This document shows positions 1-7,325 of a stretch of 25,139 bases of DNA, in pieces. Source of the DNA: JAICIG01 sp035532215 (lineage in GTDB: Bacteria; Planctomycetota; Planctomycetia; Pirellulales; JAICIG01); NCBI GenBank assembly GCA_035532215.1, contig DATKRK010000092.1, positions 1-25,139 on the forward strand, given 5' to 3'. Position 1 is the stretch's first letter. Every line of letters begins with the position of its first letter. Below the pieces are notes generated by a model. It made no database searches. It saw only the letters and a program-made list of their open reading frames with translations, and was not told where the DNA came from. Both the position numbers and the translations under genes were made by a program.

Positions 1-273
1 GAGGCTGGTGCGCGAGCCGCAACGCTGATGACGATCGTCAGCACGGCGGCGAGGAACGACCTGGACGTGTACGTCTACCTGAAGGACGTGCTGGACCAAT
101 TGCTGGCCGGCTCGACCGACTACCGCTCGTTGCACGCCGACCTCTGGAAGCAATCGCACCCCGAAGCGGTTCGCAATTACCGGACCGACGAACTCCGCGA
201 CGCCGCCGACCGGAGTCGCCACCGTCGTGCTCAGCGACGGCTGGCCCAGAATTCTCCCGACCCCCGCCCCTAG
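1..273 (+). CDS. IS66-family transposase, C-terminal fragment (5' end outside window)
   Basis: The reading frame is open from base 1 and ends at TAG 271-273, so the gene starts upstream of the window; the ATG at 28 is internal. The visible residues resemble the C-terminal region of IS66 transposases as found in planctomycetes. They show an alanine/threonine stretch, a YLKDVLDQL helix, a conserved LW..SHPEAV segment, and an Arg-rich end (RRHRRAQRR type). The family catalyses DDE transposition, but the catalytic core is not visible here. The protein is either the intact end of a complete insertion sequence or the remnant of one. The family call rests on pattern recognition of about 90 residues. 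Confidence 0.7.
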   Translation, partial: EAGARAATLMTIVSTAARNDLDVYVYLKDVLDQLLAGSTDYRSLHADLWKQSHPEAVRNYRTDELRDAADRSRHRRAQRRLAQNSPDPRP

Positions 274-293
274 CCCCGCCCGCCCCAGAGCCA

Positions 294-315
294 CCTGGCG
301 CCGGTGTACGGTTAC
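294..315 (+). mobile_element. Possible right terminal inverted repeat of the IS66-like element
   Basis: About 20 bp after the transposase stop the sequence reads cctggcgccggtgtacggttac. Its reverse complement begins GTAACCGTACACCGGCGCC, which resembles the GTAAGC-type ends typical of IS66 elements. The left end is outside the window, so the match cannot be tested against its partner. Target-site duplication cannot be checked. Confidence 0.4.
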
Positions 316-505
316 CCTTCCCCTGTTCATCAATGACCGCTTCGACCGTCCGAATCATGACTTCCTCCGATGCTCGATGGCCCCCACTTCCCAAGTCATG
401 CATTTTACGCCAAAACTCAACTGTTGGAACCTATGTCTGCGGCCCTCGTCGGATCTCGGAGCCGATCGCCACGCTCCGCCATCCGGCGCTTGAACGGCTT
501 ATCAT

Positions 506-3364
506 TCAGCCGGCCGCTTCGCTGACGCGCAGCCCGCGGGGCAGGCTCTCGCCGAACATCAAGCCTTGCTCTTCTTCGCGCAACTGGCCTCCTTCGGCCA
601 CGAGCTCGCGATAGTGGGCCGGCACGTCGAGCCGGTCGAGCCAGGCCAGCACGCGCTCGCGGCGCGATTCGGAGATGTCGCGATAGCGGTCGCCGGTTCG
701 CCGCGACATCTGCACGATCGAAAAGGCCAGCGCCTCGGGCGGCAGCTTCGAGTCGATGAGCGCTGCGAGCCAGCGTTCGGCCTGTTCGGCCGGCGCGACC
801 GTGTTGAGCGGGCCGTACATTGGCACGCGCGCCCCCAGGCGCCCAAGCGCCCAAATGCCCGCGTCGCGCACGGCGCCGACTTTTTCGCGCACGACGAGTT
901 CCAACAGCGCCTCGGCTAACTCGATTTTGGCTGCCACGCCGAGCAGTTCGAGCGAACCCAGCAGCCGCCAAACTTCGGCCGCCTCGTGCGAACCGGCGGC
1001 GAAGTCGGGCTTGCGCGACTTGCCTCCTTTGGCCCCCAGCGCCGGCCGCACCAGCGCCAACAGCGGATCGGCCAAGGCGCGCTGCTGGCCGGCGGCCAGC
1101 CCGCCGGCGATCCGCCGCCAGAGAATCAGCCACTCGACGCGGCAGGCCGGAGTGTGAAAGGCGCGCTTGCCTTGCAACAAACGCCAGGTCTGCGCTACGC
1201 GCCAATCGTCTACGGCCAGGCCATAACCCGGCCGCAGGCCGAAGCCGAGTAGATAAAGCCAGCGGGCTTCTTGCTCCGCACTGCGGCGGCGGCCAGGTTC
1301 GAATTCGACGAGCGCCTCCCAGAAACCGCGCAACAGCGACATCGGCCAATCGCGGCGTCGCATTTCAGTCCGCTCTTCGAGCCGCTTGACGAGCGATTCA
1401 GGCTTGATCGCCGCATCGGGTGACGTAGGAGCAAACGTCGCCTGGATCAACTTGCGGCAATCTTCGACCAGCGTCTCGTCCAGCACGCCTTCCGCTTCGC
1501 CGGCGCCGGCGTGCCCTTCGCGGTCGGTTTCGGTCGCCGCGCGAACGTCGAACTGCAGCCGCCAAGTCCGCGGCCCAGCGGCCTCGCTGCACCACAGGTC
1601 GATCGTGCCGATCTCGCTCAGCCGGGCGTGCAGGTTCACCGCCAGCGATTCGCTCTGGCCTTTCTTTTGCGCTTCGAGCACCGTGCGGATCGGCGGCAAA
1701 GCGGTCATTTGCTCGGGATCGACCGCGAGCAACTCGCCGGGGCGGTCGGTCAGCCGCGTGCTCGACACATACAGCGGAAACTCGACTGGATGACGGATCA
1801 ACAGCTCGAACGTGCGCTCGGCCAGGTTCACTTCCTGCCCTGCTTCGATTCCGGCCGGCAACAGGCAAACGGCCGTCGGTTCCGCACGGCCGGCTGTTTC
1901 AGCGCCGATGTAATACGTGCGAGCCAGCCCTGCGGAAATCTGCACGCCGAGACCTCGGCGGACCATGCCGTAATACGCCGCGCCGTGGGCGACCGCCAGA
2001 TCGAGCCGCGCGTTGGCCAACACGAGCGGGCGCCACGGCTGCCGATTGCCCGGTTCCCGAAACCACGAACCGAGAACTTCCAGCAACCGCTCGCACAGCA
2101 CGGGCGATGCGAACAAGCCGCCGTTGAACAGCACCAGGTCGGGCCGGGCCGCGTCGTGGTCGCCGGCCGGCGGAGGTTCGTCGCCGAGCGCCACGTGGCG
2201 ATGGGCTGTGAGAAACGCGGCCAGATACTTGGTGATTGCCGCATCGGCGGCGTAGGGCAGTCCGAACTCCTGAAATCCGCTGCGGCGCGTCGCCGGCTTA
2301 TCGTCGAGCGCGACGCGCGGCAAAAAACCTTCGAGCAGCAACTCCTGCACTTCGTCGCGCGCGATTTCCGCTTGCAGCCCTCCGCCGATCAGCCGCGAAC
2401 CGGCGCCGGGCAGGCTGACGGTGAACCGCTCGGGCGGCTCGGCGGCCAGCAGCGTCTCTTTGACGTGCCGGCAGGTTCGAACCAGCACAGCCCATTGCCG
2501 CGGTTCGAGCTTGCCGCCGCGGGCGATCTTTTGTTCCAAGTGCTGGGCCAGGGCCAGGTCGAGGTTGTCGCCGCCCAGGATCAAATGCTCGCCGACCGCC
2601 ACGCGATGGAACTGGACCTTGCCCGCTTCGCCGCGGCGCACGCGGATCAGCGTGAAGTCCGACGTGCCGCCGCCGATATCGCAGACCAGAATCTTCTGGC
2701 CCGGCGACACCCGCTGCTGCCAATCGTCGCCCCGGGCGTGAATCCAGGCATAAAAAGCCGCCTGCGGCTCCTCGATCAGCACCACGCGCGGCAATCCGGC
2801 CAGTTTCGCCGCCTTGACCGTCAGCTCGCGGGCCACCTCGTCGAACGAGGCGGGCAGCGTCAGCACGACGTCTTGCTCGGCCAGCGGGTGCGCGGGAAAG
2901 CGAAAGTCCCAGGCTTCGCGGATGTGGGCCAGATAGCGGCTGCTGGCTTCGACCGGCGAAAGCCGCTCGACGTCGGCGGCGCCGTGCCAGGGCAACAATT
3001 CGGCCGTGCGGTCGACGCCCGGATGGCAAAGCCACGACTTGGCCGAAGCGATCAGCCGGCCCGGCGAGGCCGTGCCATGATCGCGGGCAAAGAAACCAAC
3101 CGCGTAATTCCGCTCCTTCGCGCCCCAAGGCAAGGCCAACGCGCCGGCCGGGAATTCGCTGGCCGCCGCTTCATAGTGGAACGACGGCAGCGTCTCGCGG
3201 GCCTCGACCTCGCCCGGCGCCACGATCTGCGGCACGGCGAAGGTGCGCACGCTCCAGCGTTCTTCGTTTGCATCGATATAGGCCACGGCCGAATTGGTCG
3301 TGCCCAGATCGATGCCGACGCAAAACCGGCTCGGCGTTTCGTGCAAATCGCGGGTGGAATTCAT
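506..3364 (-). CDS. Hsp70-family (DnaK-like) protein, 952 aa
   Basis: The N-terminal ATPase fold is clear. It has the phosphate-1 motif GIDLGTTNSAVAYID near residue 18, the phosphate-2 motif CDIGGGTSDF near residue 230, a GGDNLD segment, and an adenosine-type LFNGGLFASP segment. The rest does not look like the usual DnaK substrate-binding beta domain. The C-terminal ~350 residues are rich in Leu, Ala, Arg and Trp and look helical, as in the large Hsp70 relatives carrying a DUF3731-type tail. At 952 residues it is about 300 longer than DnaK, and no GrpE or DnaJ partner is nearby. The start ATG has no clear Shine-Dalgarno sequence, and a TAAAAT box lies just upstream on its strand, so the mRNA may have almost no leader. 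The role is probably cytoplasmic chaperone-like; the client is unknown. Confidence 0.85.
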   Translation of the reverse strand: MNSTRDLHETPSRFCVGIDLGTTNSAVAYIDANEERWSVRTFAVPQIVAPGEVEARETLPSFHYEAAASEFPAGALALPWGAKERNYAVGFFARDHGTASPGRLIASAKSWLCHPGVDRTAELLPWHGAADVERLSPVEASSRYLAHIREAWDFRFPAHPLAEQDVVLTLPASFDEVARELTVKAAKLAGLPRVVLIEEPQAAFYAWIHARGDDWQQRVSPGQKILVCDIGGGTSDFTLIRVRRGEAGKVQFHRVAVGEHLILGGDNLDLALAQHLEQKIARGGKLEPRQWAVLVRTCRHVKETLLAAEPPERFTVSLPGAGSRLIGGGLQAEIARDEVQELLLEGFLPRVALDDKPATRRSGFQEFGLPYAADAAITKYLAAFLTAHRHVALGDEPPPAGDHDAARPDLVLFNGGLFASPVLCERLLEVLGSWFREPGNRQPWRPLVLANARLDLAVAHGAAYYGMVRRGLGVQISAGLARTYYIGAETAGRAEPTAVCLLPAGIEAGQEVNLAERTFELLIRHPVEFPLYVSSTRLTDRPGELLAVDPEQMTALPPIRTVLEAQKKGQSESLAVNLHARLSEIGTIDLWCSEAAGPRTWRLQFDVRAATETDREGHAGAGEAEGVLDETLVEDCRKLIQATFAPTSPDAAIKPESLVKRLEERTEMRRRDWPMSLLRGFWEALVEFEPGRRRSAEQEARWLYLLGFGLRPGYGLAVDDWRVAQTWRLLQGKRAFHTPACRVEWLILWRRIAGGLAAGQQRALADPLLALVRPALGAKGGKSRKPDFAAGSHEAAEVWRLLGSLELLGVAAKIELAEALLELVVREKVGAVRDAGIWALGRLGARVPMYGPLNTVAPAEQAERWLAALIDSKLPPEALAFSIVQMSRRTGDRYRDISESRRERVLAWLDRLDVPAHYRELVAEGGQLREEEQGLMFGESLPRGLRVSEAAG

Positions 3365-3409
3365 AAGGTAGCATTTTAACGGTCGGCCCGAAATCGAAAA
3401 TGGCCTCGC

Positions 3410-3440
3410 TTGACGGCCTTATGCCTGCACGATCTGATAA
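3410..3440 (+). promoter_or_regulatory. Candidate promoter for the sulfatase gene
   Basis: TTGACG at 3410-3415 and TGATAA at 3435-3440 lie upstream of the sulfatase start, in the gap between two divergent genes. The 19-bp spacer is longer than ideal, so this is a tentative sigma-70-type call. Confidence 0.35.
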
Positions 3441-3470
3441 GCGAAAAATCACTCTCAAGAGAATTTTCCT

Positions 3471-5906
3471 ATGACCCGAGCCATTCGCTCCGGCGCCATC
3501 GCTCTTCTGACCGCGTCCTTGTTCGGTTGGCTGGCTGCATCGAGCCAGATCGCCAGCTTCGCCCAGGAAAACAAACCCGCCGCGAAGCCGGCGAAGGCCG
3601 CGGCGGCCGTTGACGACGATTCCGCAAAGGATGCGAGCGACCGCACGGTCTTGCCGCTGACGGCGCCGTATCGCAAGCCCATCACGACTTTCGACGTGCG
3701 CGATGTCAAGTCCCCGCCGGTGTTCCAGGTCCGCGCCCCAAAGGGCGCGCCGAACGTGGTGGTCATTCTGATCGATGATCTCGGCTTCGGCGGCACGAGC
3801 ACGTTCGGCGGCGTGACCCCGACGCCGGCCTTCGATCGGCTGGCGAAAGGCGGACTCCGCTACAACCAGTTCCATTCGACGGCCTTGTGCTCGCCGACGC
3901 GAGCCGCCCTGCTCTGCGGGCGAAATCATCACTCGTGCAATATGAGCGGCATCACCGAGATCGCCACGTCGTTTCCCGGCGCCACGGGCATGATCCCGGC
4001 TGACTGCGCCATGCTGCCGGAGATGCTGCGGCTCAACGGCTACAGCACGGCCCACTTCGGCAAAGACCACCTGACGGCGACCTGGGAGACCAGCCCTTCG
4101 GGGCCGCTGGCCCGCTGGCCGACGATGCGCGGGTTCGACAAGTTCTACGGCTTCCTGGGCGGCGAGACGAACCAGTGGTTCCCGTCGATCTACGACGGCG
4201 TCACCCCGGTCGAGAACCCGAGCAAGGGCGACCCGGATTATCACTTCATGAACGACATGACGACCCAGTCGATCAACTGGATCAAGAACCAGCAGTCGCT
4301 GACCCCCGACAAGCCGTTCTTCGTCTACTTCGCCCCAGGCGCCGTCCACGCTCCGCACCATGTGCCGAAAAAATACATCGACAAGTACAAGGGCAAGTTC
4401 GACGAAGGCTGGGACGCGATCCGCCAGCGGATCTTCGAGAACCAGAAGAAGCTGGGCGTGATTCCCCAGGGCACGAAGCTGGCCGACAAGCCCGCCGACA
4501 TCAAGGACTGGGACAAGTTGTCGGCCAACGAAAAGAAGCTCTTCGCCCGTCAGGCCGAGGTTTTCGCGGCGTACGTCGACATGACCGATACCGAGATCGG
4601 CCGGTTGATCGGCGCGATCGACGAACTGGGAGAGCTCGACGACACGCTGATTTTCTACATCGCCGGCGACAATGGCACGAGCGCCGAAGGGGGCATGCAC
4701 GGGCTGTTCAACGAGATGAGCTACTTCAACGGGTTCGCGGAGCCGGTCGACGACATGCTCAAGCACGTCGACGAGTGGGGCGGCCCGAGCACCTACCCGC
4801 ACATGTCGGCCGGCTGGGCCGTCTGCTTCGACTCGCCGTTCGCGTGGACCAAGCAGGTCGCCTCGAACTACGGCGGCACCCGACAAGGGATGGTCGTTCA
4901 CTGGCCCAAACGCATCAAAGGCCACGGAGAGGTCCGCTCGCAGTGGCATCACGTGATCGACGTCGCGCCGACCGTGCTGGAAGCCGCCGGGCTGCCCCAG
5001 CCGCGGGTCGTCAACGGCACAGCTCAGCGGCCGATGGAAGGCACGAGCATGGCCTACACGTGGGACGATCCCCAGGCCGCCGACCGGCGGCTGGTGCAGT
5101 ATTTCGAGATCCTCGGCAACCGCGGCGTGTACTACGACGGCTGGTTCGCCGGCACGGTCCACGCCTACCCCTGGGCCAAGGCGCGGAACACGCTCGAGAA
5201 CGACGAGTGGGAACTATACCACGTGCGCGATGACTTCAGCATGTCGGAGGACCTGGCGGTGAAAGAGCCCGGCAAGCTCAAGGAACTCCAGTCGATGTTT
5301 CTGGCCGAGGCGGCAAAGTACAACGTCCTGCCGATCGACGACCGCCGCGAGCAACGGTTCATCGCCGCGCTGGTCGGACGCCCCGACCTGATGCAGGGCC
5401 GCAGGTCGCTTACCGTCTACGAGGGGCTCGGCTTTCTGATGGAGAACGACTTCATCAACACCAAAAACACGTCGTTCGAGATCGTCGCCGAGGTCGAGAC
5501 GCAAGGCGCGAAGGCCAACGGCGTGATCGTTTCGCAGGGCGGCCGCTTCGGCGGCTGGAGCCTGTACGTCAAGGACGGCAAGCCGACGTACCTTTACAAC
5601 TATCTCGGGCTGCAAAGTTATTCGGTCATTTCGGACACGCCCTTGCCCGCGGGCAAGGCGACGCTCAAGCTCGATTTCGCCTACGACGGTAAGCCGAAGC
5701 TCGGCGGCGCCGGGACGGCGACCATGTTCGTTGGCGGCAAACAGGTCGGCTCCGCCCGCATCGAGCGGACTCAATACGCCGTCTGGTCGGCCGACGAGAC
5801 GGCCAACGTCGGCGCCGACCGCGAAACGCCCGTTTCGCCGGATTATGTGGAGGAGACGAGCAAGTTCACCGGCAAGATCGGCAAGGTGACGATTCGGCTG
5901 AAGTGA
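3471..5906 (+). CDS. Secreted type I arylsulfatase (AtsA/AtsD-like), 811 aa
   Basis: The enzyme hydrolyses sulfate esters using a formylglycine made from cysteine. The sulfatase signature is LCSPTRAALLCGR, with the modified residue at Cys140. Metal-binding Asp102-Asp103 lie in VVILIDDLGFGG, and a later AGDNGTS motif near residue 400 supplies another Asp-Asn pair. The first ~31 residues form a signal peptide: a basic start, a hydrophobic core, then AxA-like sites before AQENK. This points to export, probably to the periplasm or outside. The last ~190 residues look like a beta-sandwich tail. The length fits the ~780-residue AtsD-type sulfatases rather than the shorter ~500-residue forms. An anaerobic or FGE-type maturase must be encoded elsewhere. 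Planctomycetes use many sulfatases to degrade sulfated polysaccharides; the substrate here cannot be read from the sequence. Confidence 0.93.
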   Translation: MTRAIRSGAIALLTASLFGWLAASSQIASFAQENKPAAKPAKAAAAVDDDSAKDASDRTVLPLTAPYRKPITTFDVRDVKSPPVFQVRAPKGAPNVVVILIDDLGFGGTSTFGGVTPTPAFDRLAKGGLRYNQFHSTALCSPTRAALLCGRNHHSCNMSGITEIATSFPGATGMIPADCAMLPEMLRLNGYSTAHFGKDHLTATWETSPSGPLARWPTMRGFDKFYGFLGGETNQWFPSIYDGVTPVENPSKGDPDYHFMNDMTTQSINWIKNQQSLTPDKPFFVYFAPGAVHAPHHVPKKYIDKYKGKFDEGWDAIRQRIFENQKKLGVIPQGTKLADKPADIKDWDKLSANEKKLFARQAEVFAAYVDMTDTEIGRLIGAIDELGELDDTLIFYIAGDNGTSAEGGMHGLFNEMSYFNGFAEPVDDMLKHVDEWGGPSTYPHMSAGWAVCFDSPFAWTKQVASNYGGTRQGMVVHWPKRIKGHGEVRSQWHHVIDVAPTVLEAAGLPQPRVVNGTAQRPMEGTSMAYTWDDPQAADRRLVQYFEILGNRGVYYDGWFAGTVHAYPWAKARNTLENDEWELYHVRDDFSMSEDLAVKEPGKLKELQSMFLAEAAKYNVLPIDDRREQRFIAALVGRPDLMQGRRSLTVYEGLGFLMENDFINTKNTSFEIVAEVETQGAKANGVIVSQGGRFGGWSLYVKDGKPTYLYNYLGLQSYSVISDTPLPAGKATLKLDFAYDGKPKLGGAGTATMFVGGKQVGSARIERTQYAVWSADETANVGADRETPVSPDYVEETSKFTGKIGKVTIRLK

Positions 5907-5994
5907 TCGGGGCGGCGCTAGCCGCTTGAGGCGGCAGACCGGACGGATCGGCATATCCGCCTTCCGGACCAACGCAGTTCTTCCAGCGATCTGA

Positions 5995-6014
5995 TATAAT
6001 ACGGTCGTGGAGGA
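5995..6014 (+). promoter_or_regulatory. -10 box and ribosome site of the antitoxin-toxin pair
   Basis: A consensus TATAAT sits at 5995-6000 and a GGAGGA ribosome site at 6009-6014, just before the ATG at 6020. The leader would therefore be very short. No good -35 box is visible. Confidence 0.5.
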
Positions 6015-6019
6015 TTCTT

Positions 6020-6250
6020 ATGACAACTTTTCGAGCGCGCTTTGACGGTCAGGTGTTAATTCCGGAACGCCCTTTGGACCTGCCTCAAGGGAGCGTTGTC
6101 GAGATCCGCGCGACCGTGGTCGAGTCGCCGACGTCGGCTTTGCAAGCTCTGACGAAACTGGCTGCCGATTTTCCAGACAATCCGGACTTGCCGGCCGACG
6201 GCGCCGCTCAGCACGACCATTATCTTTACCAGACTCCGAAGCGCCCGTGA
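6020..6250 (+). CDS. Small antitoxin, DUF104/AF2212-like, 76 aa
   Basis: The N-terminus has the short beta-strand pattern of this antitoxin family: FRARFDGQVLIPERPLDLPQGSVVEI, described here by its hallmark pieces FDGQVLIPE and LDLPQGS. The C-terminal part is polar and probably disordered, as expected for a segment that wraps the toxin. Its stop codon overlaps the GTG start of the next gene by 4 bp, the usual layout for coupled translation in VapBC-like modules. The partner toxin is truncated, so this antitoxin may be an orphan in practice. It probably acts in the cytoplasm by blocking a PIN ribonuclease and repressing its own promoter; the latter is inferred from the family. Confidence 0.75.
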   Translation: MTTFRARFDGQVLIPERPLDLPQGSVVEIRATVVESPTSALQALTKLAADFPDNPDLPADGAAQHDHYLYQTPKRP

Positions 6251-6528
6251 TTTTGCTCGATACGAGCTATATCCTGGCGGCCGTTTGCCCGCGCGACGCG
6301 CTGCACAATCGCGCCGTGGCTTGGTCGAACGTCATTGCAGAGCCGCTGATTGTCACGGAACATGTGCTGTGGGAATGCGTCAATTTCCTTTCCTCCCCAA
6401 TCGACCGCCCCAAGGCGCACGCGGTCGCTGCCCAACTCCGCTCCAACGCGGGCATTGAGTTTATCGAAGCTTCCCAGCAATTGTTGAACGAGGGCCTGCG
6501 GATGCACGCCAGCCGCCCGGCCCGGTGA
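6247..6528 (+). pseudogene. PIN-domain toxin gene, 3'-truncated (VapC-like), 93 aa
   Basis: Starts with GTG inside the antitoxin stop. MILLDTSYILAA has the first PIN acidic residue (Asp5), and TEHVLWECVNFL has the second acidic group. Intact relatives run to ~130-140 residues and carry a further acidic motif of the type SLTDCISF after a conserved LLNEGLxLYxxRPDK-like segment. Here the match stops at NEGLRMHASRP and a stop follows within three codons. The third acidic site is missing, so ribonuclease activity is unlikely. The break coincides with the end of a truncated gene on the opposite strand, which indicates a deletion or rearrangement junction near 6505-6520. Confidence 0.7.
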
Positions 6529-6874
6529 CGAAAATCACGAACGGTCCGAACAAAGGATGCAGGATCGTGCCGACAATGGTCGAAGTGTAAGAGATGGCGA
6601 ACTGCAGACCGGCCGCCAAACCGATCGTCGCCAGCCCTTCGATGCCGACGCGTTCGATCGTACGGCGGCCGAAAGCCAGCATGCCGATCCAACCGGCGAG
6701 CGAAAGCGAGATGCTGAGCACGACGAGCCGCCAAATCCATGGGCGGTCTGCAAAACCGGGCGGCGGGCTGGCTTGGAATTGAGCGGCAAATGTCGCCGTC
6801 ACGAGCGCCGCCAAAGCGGCGTACGCCAGGACGAACAACAGACCCGTTCGACGCCGGGCGAGAGGTTGAGTCAT
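6461..6874 (-). pseudogene. Truncated multi-spanning membrane protein gene
   Basis: The likely start is the ATG at 6874 (MTQPLARRRTG), giving a basic N-terminus followed by about four hydrophobic segments: LLFVLAYAALAALVTATF, WRLVVLSISLSLAGWIGML, a segment around GLATIGLAAGLQFAISY, and IVGTILHPLFGPFVIFV. After VTGPG the sequence becomes hydrophilic and repeats the PIN gene in antisense, so the 3' part of this gene appears lost. The family is not recognised with confidence; a small integral membrane or ECF-type transporter component is one possibility. It converges head-on with the broken toxin gene. The frame upstream of the ATG is open to 6940, but that part reads through low-complexity repeat DNA. 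Confidence 0.5.
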
Positions 6875-6981
6875 GGAACGGGTTGCGTCAACTGAGCCAA
6901 AAAGTCCTGGAGCTCCGGGCGCCCTCGGCCGGCAAAACAATCCAAGGAGCGGCGCGCGCCCTCGGCCGTCGAGGCAGGTTG

Positions 6982-7170
6982 CCGGGCGAGGGCGCCCGGC
7001 CCTCCGTCTTTTTCCGGGCGAGAGCGCCCGGCCCTCCGTCTTATTCCGGGCGAGGGCGCCCGGCCCTCCATCTTATTCCGGGCGAGGGCGCCCGGCCCTC
7101 CGTCTTTTTCCGGACGAGGGCGCCCGGCCCTCCGTCTTTTTTCGGGCGAGGGCGCCCGGCCCTCCGTCTC
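6982..7170. repeat. Tandem array of six 32-bp hairpin units
   Basis: Units begin at 6982, 7014, 7046, 7078, 7110 and 7142, with a strict 32-bp period. Each contains ccgggcg-aggg-cgcccgg, a 7-bp stem with a 4-nt loop, followed by ccctccgtc and a T-rich run. Units differ only at a few bases, such as an A in the T-run or ggacg for gggcg. The period is not a multiple of three, so the long frames crossing it are not genes. Each unit resembles a Rho-independent terminator on the plus strand. The array lies in the 451-bp gap upstream of fadB. Confidence 0.9.
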
Positions 7171-7193
7171 GCCGATTTCCCTTAGCTCTTCCG

Positions 7194-7202
7194 TGGTATA
7201 AG
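7194..7202 (+). promoter_or_regulatory. Candidate extended -10 promoter for the fad genes
   Basis: TGgTATAAG at 7194-7202 fits an extended -10 element just after the tandem hairpin array and about 125 bp before the fadB-like start. No convincing -35 box is seen. Confidence 0.35.
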
Positions 7203-7325
7203 ATTTCGATGTTCGATCGATCGCTTTCTCACGAGCGGCGCCGCGTGGCGGGCGGCTCACAGCTTACCGAACGCCGCCGTGCGCTGAAAAGAGCCGGCTG
7301 AAAAAGAGCCGAAAGGAATCGCGTC

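Noticed and set aside
1511..3379. 622-codon open frame on the plus strand across the Hsp70 gene
   Set aside because: It is antisense to a protein with clear Hsp70 motifs. Long antisense frames are expected in high-GC DNA, and the translation shows no family features.
3171..5162. 663-codon open frame on the minus strand across the sulfatase
   Set aside because: It is antisense to a sulfatase with a clear catalytic motif, and its composition is that of a mirror frame.
5912..5925. Possible terminator hairpin gcggc-gcta-gccgc after the sulfatase
   Set aside because: The stem is only 5 bp and no T-run follows.
6982..7170. Possible CRISPR array
   Set aside because: There is a regular 32-bp period, but no unique spacers between units; the units abut directly and no cas genes are near.
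6739..7301. Open frames on both strands through the hairpin array
   Set aside because: They arise from the 32-bp repeat read in different frames (PGPPS-type repeats) and have no family match.
7209..7301. 30-codon frame MFDRSLSHERRR beginning at the predicted transcript start upstream of fadB
   Set aside because: It could be a leaderless leader peptide, but there is no ribosome site and no supporting evidence.
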